Shown piece after piece: positions 51,990 to 54,640 of a stretch of DNA of 54,640 bases. Within the stretch, counting starts at the first letter, position 1. Every line of letters starts with the position of its first letter. The translations under genes were made by a program, and so were the position numbers. The notes beneath the pieces are model-generated. The model worked only from the letters and a program-made list of their open reading frames with translations. It ran no database searches and was not told where the DNA came from. This stretch comes from Streptococcus ovuberis (GTDB lineage: Bacteria; Bacillota; Bacilli; Lactobacillales; Streptococcaceae): the NCBI RefSeq assembly GCF_012396585.1, contig NZ_JAAXPR010000016.1, positions 1 to 54,640 of the forward strand. Direction: 5' to 3'.

Positions 51990-54491
51990 ATGACTTTTTA
52001 CAATCACAAAGACATCGAACCCAAGTGGCAGGGCTACTGGGCAGACAACCATACCTTTAAGACGGGTACGGACAAGGATAAGCCGAACTTTTATGCTCTT
52101 GACATGTTTCCTTACCCATCAGGGGCTGGTCTCCACGTGGGACACCCTGAGGGCTACACGGCGACAGATATTCTCAGCCGTTACAAGCGGGCGCAAGGTT
52201 ACAATGTCCTTCACCCTATGGGCTGGGATGCCTTTGGTCTGCCGGCTGAGCAGTATGCCATGGACACGGGCAATGACCCTGCTGACTTTACGGCAGAGAA
52301 TATTGCGAATTTCAAACGTCAGATTAACGCCCTGGGCTTTTCCTATGACTGGGATCGGGAAATCAATACGACTGACCCTGATTACTATAAGTGGACCCAG
52401 TGGATTTTTACCAAGCTTTATGAAAAAGGGCTGGCCTATGAGGCCGAAGTGCCAGTAAACTGGGTAGAGGAATTGGGAACCGCCATCGCCAACGAAGAAG
52501 TCCTGCCAGACGGCACGTCTGAACGAGGTGGTTATCCAGTCGTTCGCAAGCCGATGCGCCAGTGGATGCTGAAAATCACCGCCTATGCGGAACGTCTCCT
52601 CAATGACTTGGAAGAGCTAGACTGGCCAGAATCCATCAAAGACATGCAGCGCAACTGGATTGGCAAGTCAACAGGTGCAAATGTGACCTTCAAGATCAAG
52701 GACACAGACCTTGAGTTTACTGTCTTTACCACACGGCCTGATACCCTTTTTGGAGCGACTTATGCAGTTCTTGCGCCAGAGCACGCTTTGGTCGAAGAGA
52801 TTACAACTGCTGACCAAGCCCAAGCTGTTGCAGACTACAAGCATCAAGCTAGTCTCAAGTCGGATTTGGCTCGGACAGACCTCAACAAGGACAAGACAGG
52901 TGTTTGGACGGGTGCCTATGCCATTAACCCTGTCAATGGGCGTGAGATCCCTATCTGGATTGCGGACTATGTCTTAGCGAGCTACGGGACAGGTGCTATC
53001 ATGGCGGTTCCTGCCCATGATGAGCGGGACTGGGACTTTGCCAAGGCCTTTGACCTTGAGATTATTCCTGTCCTTGAGGGCGGCAATGTCCAAGAAGCAG
53101 CTTATACAGAAGACGGCGTTCATATCAACTCTGATTTCCTGAATGGGTTGGATAAGGCGGAGGCTATTGCTAAGATGGTAGCTTGGTTAGAAGAAAACGG
53201 CGTTGGTCAGGAGAAAATCACCTATCGCCTCCGTGACTGGCTCTTCAGCCGTCAGCGTTACTGGGGTGAGCCGATTCCAATTATCCATTGGGAAGATGGT
53301 ACCAGCACGGCGATTCCTGAGAGTGAGCTGCCGCTCATTTTGCCAAAAACCAGTGACATCAAGCCGTCTGGGACAGGCGAGAGCCCGTTGGCCAATCTGA
53401 CTGACTGGCTAACGGTGACCCGTGAAGATGGGGTCAAGGGTCGTCGTGAGACCAATACCATGCCGCAATGGGCAGGCTCAAGCTGGTATTACCTGCGCTA
53501 CATTGACCCGAAAAACAGTGACAAATTGGCAGACGAAGACCTTCTCAAGGCCTGGTTGCCAGTTGATATTTACATCGGTGGGGCTGAGCACGCCGTGCTT
53601 CACCTGCTCTATGCCCGCTTCTGGCACAAGTTCCTCTACGACATCGGTGTGGTGCCGACCAAGGAGCCATTCCAAAAACTCTTTAACCAAGGGATGATTT
53701 TGGGAACTAGTTACCGTGATGGTCGTGGGGCGCTGGTGGCTAGTGACAAGGTAGAAAAACGTGACGGCAGCTTCTTCCATGTGGAAACGGGTGAAGAGCT
53801 AATACAATTGCCAGCCAAGATGTCCAAATCCCTCAAGAACGTGGTCAACCCTGATGATGTGGTCAACCAGTACGGAGCGGATACTCTGCGGGTTTACGAG
53901 ATGTTCATGGGGCCGCTTGATGCGTCTATCGCTTGGAGCGAGGAAGGTCTGGAGGGCAGCCGCAAGTTCCTCGACCGTGTCTACCGCTTGATCACGACCA
54001 AGCCATTGGTTGCGGATAATAGCGGAGCGCTGGACAAGGTGTACCATGAGACAGTGAAAGTCGTCACTGAGCATATTGAAGAGCTCAAGTTCAACACAGC
54101 CATTGCCCAGATGATGATTTTCGTCAACGCTGCCAACAAAGAAGATCAGCTCTATCTTGATTATGCCAAAGGCTTTATCCAGCTGCTAGCGCCATTTGCA
54201 CCGCACTTGGGTGAGGAACTCTGGGCAAGCGTGACAGGTGCAATAGATGGCATTTCTTATGTGACCTGGCCGACTTATGATGAGAGTAAACTGGTCGAAG
54301 ACGAAATCGAAATCGTTGTCCAAATCAAGGGCAAGGTCAAAGCTCGCCTAACGGTTGCCAAGGACCTCAGCCAAGAAGAGCTGGAGAAAACTGCTCTGGC
54401 AGATAGCAAAGTCCAAGCTGAAATTGCAGGACAGACGGTGGTCAAGGTCATTGTTGTACCGAATAAGTTGGTCAACATTGTGACGAAATAA
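51990..54491 (+). CDS. leuS: leucyl-tRNA synthetase
   Basis: 833 aa, full length. [16 protein letters not shown] contains the HIGH-type motif HVGH; the CP1 editing domain (about 220-400) includes [24 protein letters not shown] is in [17 protein letters not shown]. The C-terminal anticodon and small domains follow. It charges tRNA-Leu. The open frame begins at 51936, but ATG 51990 gives the canonical [14 protein letters not shown] start and has GGAG upstream. Monocistronic, with a terminator after the stop. Confidence 0.98.
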   Translation: MTFYNHKDIEPKWQGYWADNHTFKTGTDKDKPNFYALDMFPYPSGAGLHVGHPEGYTATDILSRYKRAQGYNVLHPMGWDAFGLPAEQYAMDTGNDPADFTAENIANFKRQINALGFSYDWDREINTTDPDYYKWTQWIFTKLYEKGLAYEAEVPVNWVEELGTAIANEEVLPDGTSERGGYPVVRKPMRQWMLKITAYAERLLNDLEELDWPESIKDMQRNWIGKSTGANVTFKIKDTDLEFTVFTTRPDTLFGATYAVLAPEHALVEEITTADQAQAVADYKHQASLKSDLARTDLNKDKTGVWTGAYAINPVNGREIPIWIADYVLASYGTGAIMAVPAHDERDWDFAKAFDLEIIPVLEGGNVQEAAYTEDGVHINSDFLNGLDKAEAIAKMVAWLEENGVGQEKITYRLRDWLFSRQRYWGEPIPIIHWEDGTSTAIPESELPLILPKTSDIKPSGTGESPLANLTDWLTVTREDGVKGRRETNTMPQWAGSSWYYLRYIDPKNSDKLADEDLLKAWLPVDIYIGGAEHAVLHLLYARFWHKFLYDIGVVPTKEPFQKLFNQGMILGTSYRDGRGALVASDKVEKRDGSFFHVETGEELIQLPAKMSKSLKNVVNPDDVVNQYGADTLRVYEMFMGPLDASIAWSEEGLEGSRKFLDRVYRLITTKPLVADNSGALDKVYHETVKVVTEHIEELKFNTAIAQMMIFVNAANKEDQLYLDYAKGFIQLLAPFAPHLGEELWASVTGAIDGISYVTWPTYDESKLVEDEIEIVVQIKGKVKARLTVAKDLSQEELEKTALADSKVQAEIAGQTVVKVIVVPNKLVNIVTK

Positions 54492-54556
54492 CGAGAGAAA
54501 TCGACTTTATAAGGGCCTCATTGTCAACTGTAGTGGGTTGACCAATCTAACATCGA

Positions 54557-54586
54557 GAGAGGACAAGCTTTGTCTTCTCTTGTTTT
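54557..54586 (+). terminator. leuS terminator
   Basis: GAGAGGACAA (54557-54566) pairs with TTGTCTTCTC (54570-54579) with one G-T wobble, followed by TTGTTTTA. A small GTCAAC/GTTGAC stem lies just before it at about 54513-54532. Confidence 0.8.
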
Positions 54587-54640
54587 ATGTTTATCGCAAT
54601 GAAAATGCGAGTTTTGAAGTTTTCAAAGTTCCGAAACCCA

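Overview
The window looks like a chromosomal segment of a low-GC streptococcus, most probably Streptococcus suis or a close relative. The basis is streptococcal-type housekeeping proteins (HrcA, GrpE, DnaK, DnaJ, TruA, MutY, trigger factor, ThrC, L32, L33, LeuS) and a pilus locus ordered signal peptidase - large LPSTG adhesin - LPSTG major pilin - class C sortase, which matches the srtF-type pilus cluster known from S. suis. Species assignment is inference; no 16S gene is present.

1-27232 is mostly core genome. A PadR regulator and a small DUF2812 operon with two apparent frameshifts lead into the CIRCE-controlled heat-shock cluster hrcA-grpE-dnaK-(two accessory genes)-dnaJ. Then come truA, a dual-cysteine-type pyridoxal kinase with an ECF S component and a UPF0340 protein; an ArsR/SdpI-like pair behind a 38-nt perfect palindrome; mutY (lacking the four Fe-S cysteines); a B3/B4-domain gene; a 170-bp MITE-like element with 9-bp target duplication; a six-gene cluster of one Xre-type regulator plus duplicated small membrane proteins (DUF3278 type) ending in a CPBP protease; a lipid kinase; tig; thrC; two transporters; and rpmF-rpmG.

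27216-38660 is an 11.4-kb integrative mobilizable element inserted at the 3' end of rpmG between 34-bp identical att cores. Its plus-strand backbone is a sigma-like regulator, a small conjugation-type protein, a TcpA/FtsK-like coupling ATPase, a membrane protein, a rolling-circle HUH Rep, an Xis-like protein and a tyrosine integrase. A hairpin in front of rep exposes TACTACGAC, the pMV158-type nick sequence. The minus-strand cargo is a compact defence-like operon: HTH regulator, a BcgI-like fused nuclease-methyltransferase, its specificity subunit (apparently starting at ATT), a DUF3800 protein and a PemK/MazF-type toxin. I see no separate HsdR and no obvious antitoxin. Beyond attR lies a diverged copy of the element's own left end, a scar of an earlier integration.

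38949-51989 holds a CPBP protease, a TetR regulator, a TlpA-like thioredoxin, and the pilus locus: a decayed VWA tip-adhesin pseudogene, a small coiled-coil gene, signal peptidase, an intact 1493-aa adhesin with InlB-type repeats, the major pilin with a G7 tract, and the sortase with an A9 tract near its start. Remnants of three unrelated insertion sequences follow, and leuS closes the window.

Several long intergenic regions (grpE-dnaK, upstream of dnaJ, downstream of dnaJ, upstream of thrC) contain no gene but are dense in perfect hairpins. All calls come from reading the sequence; no database search was run.
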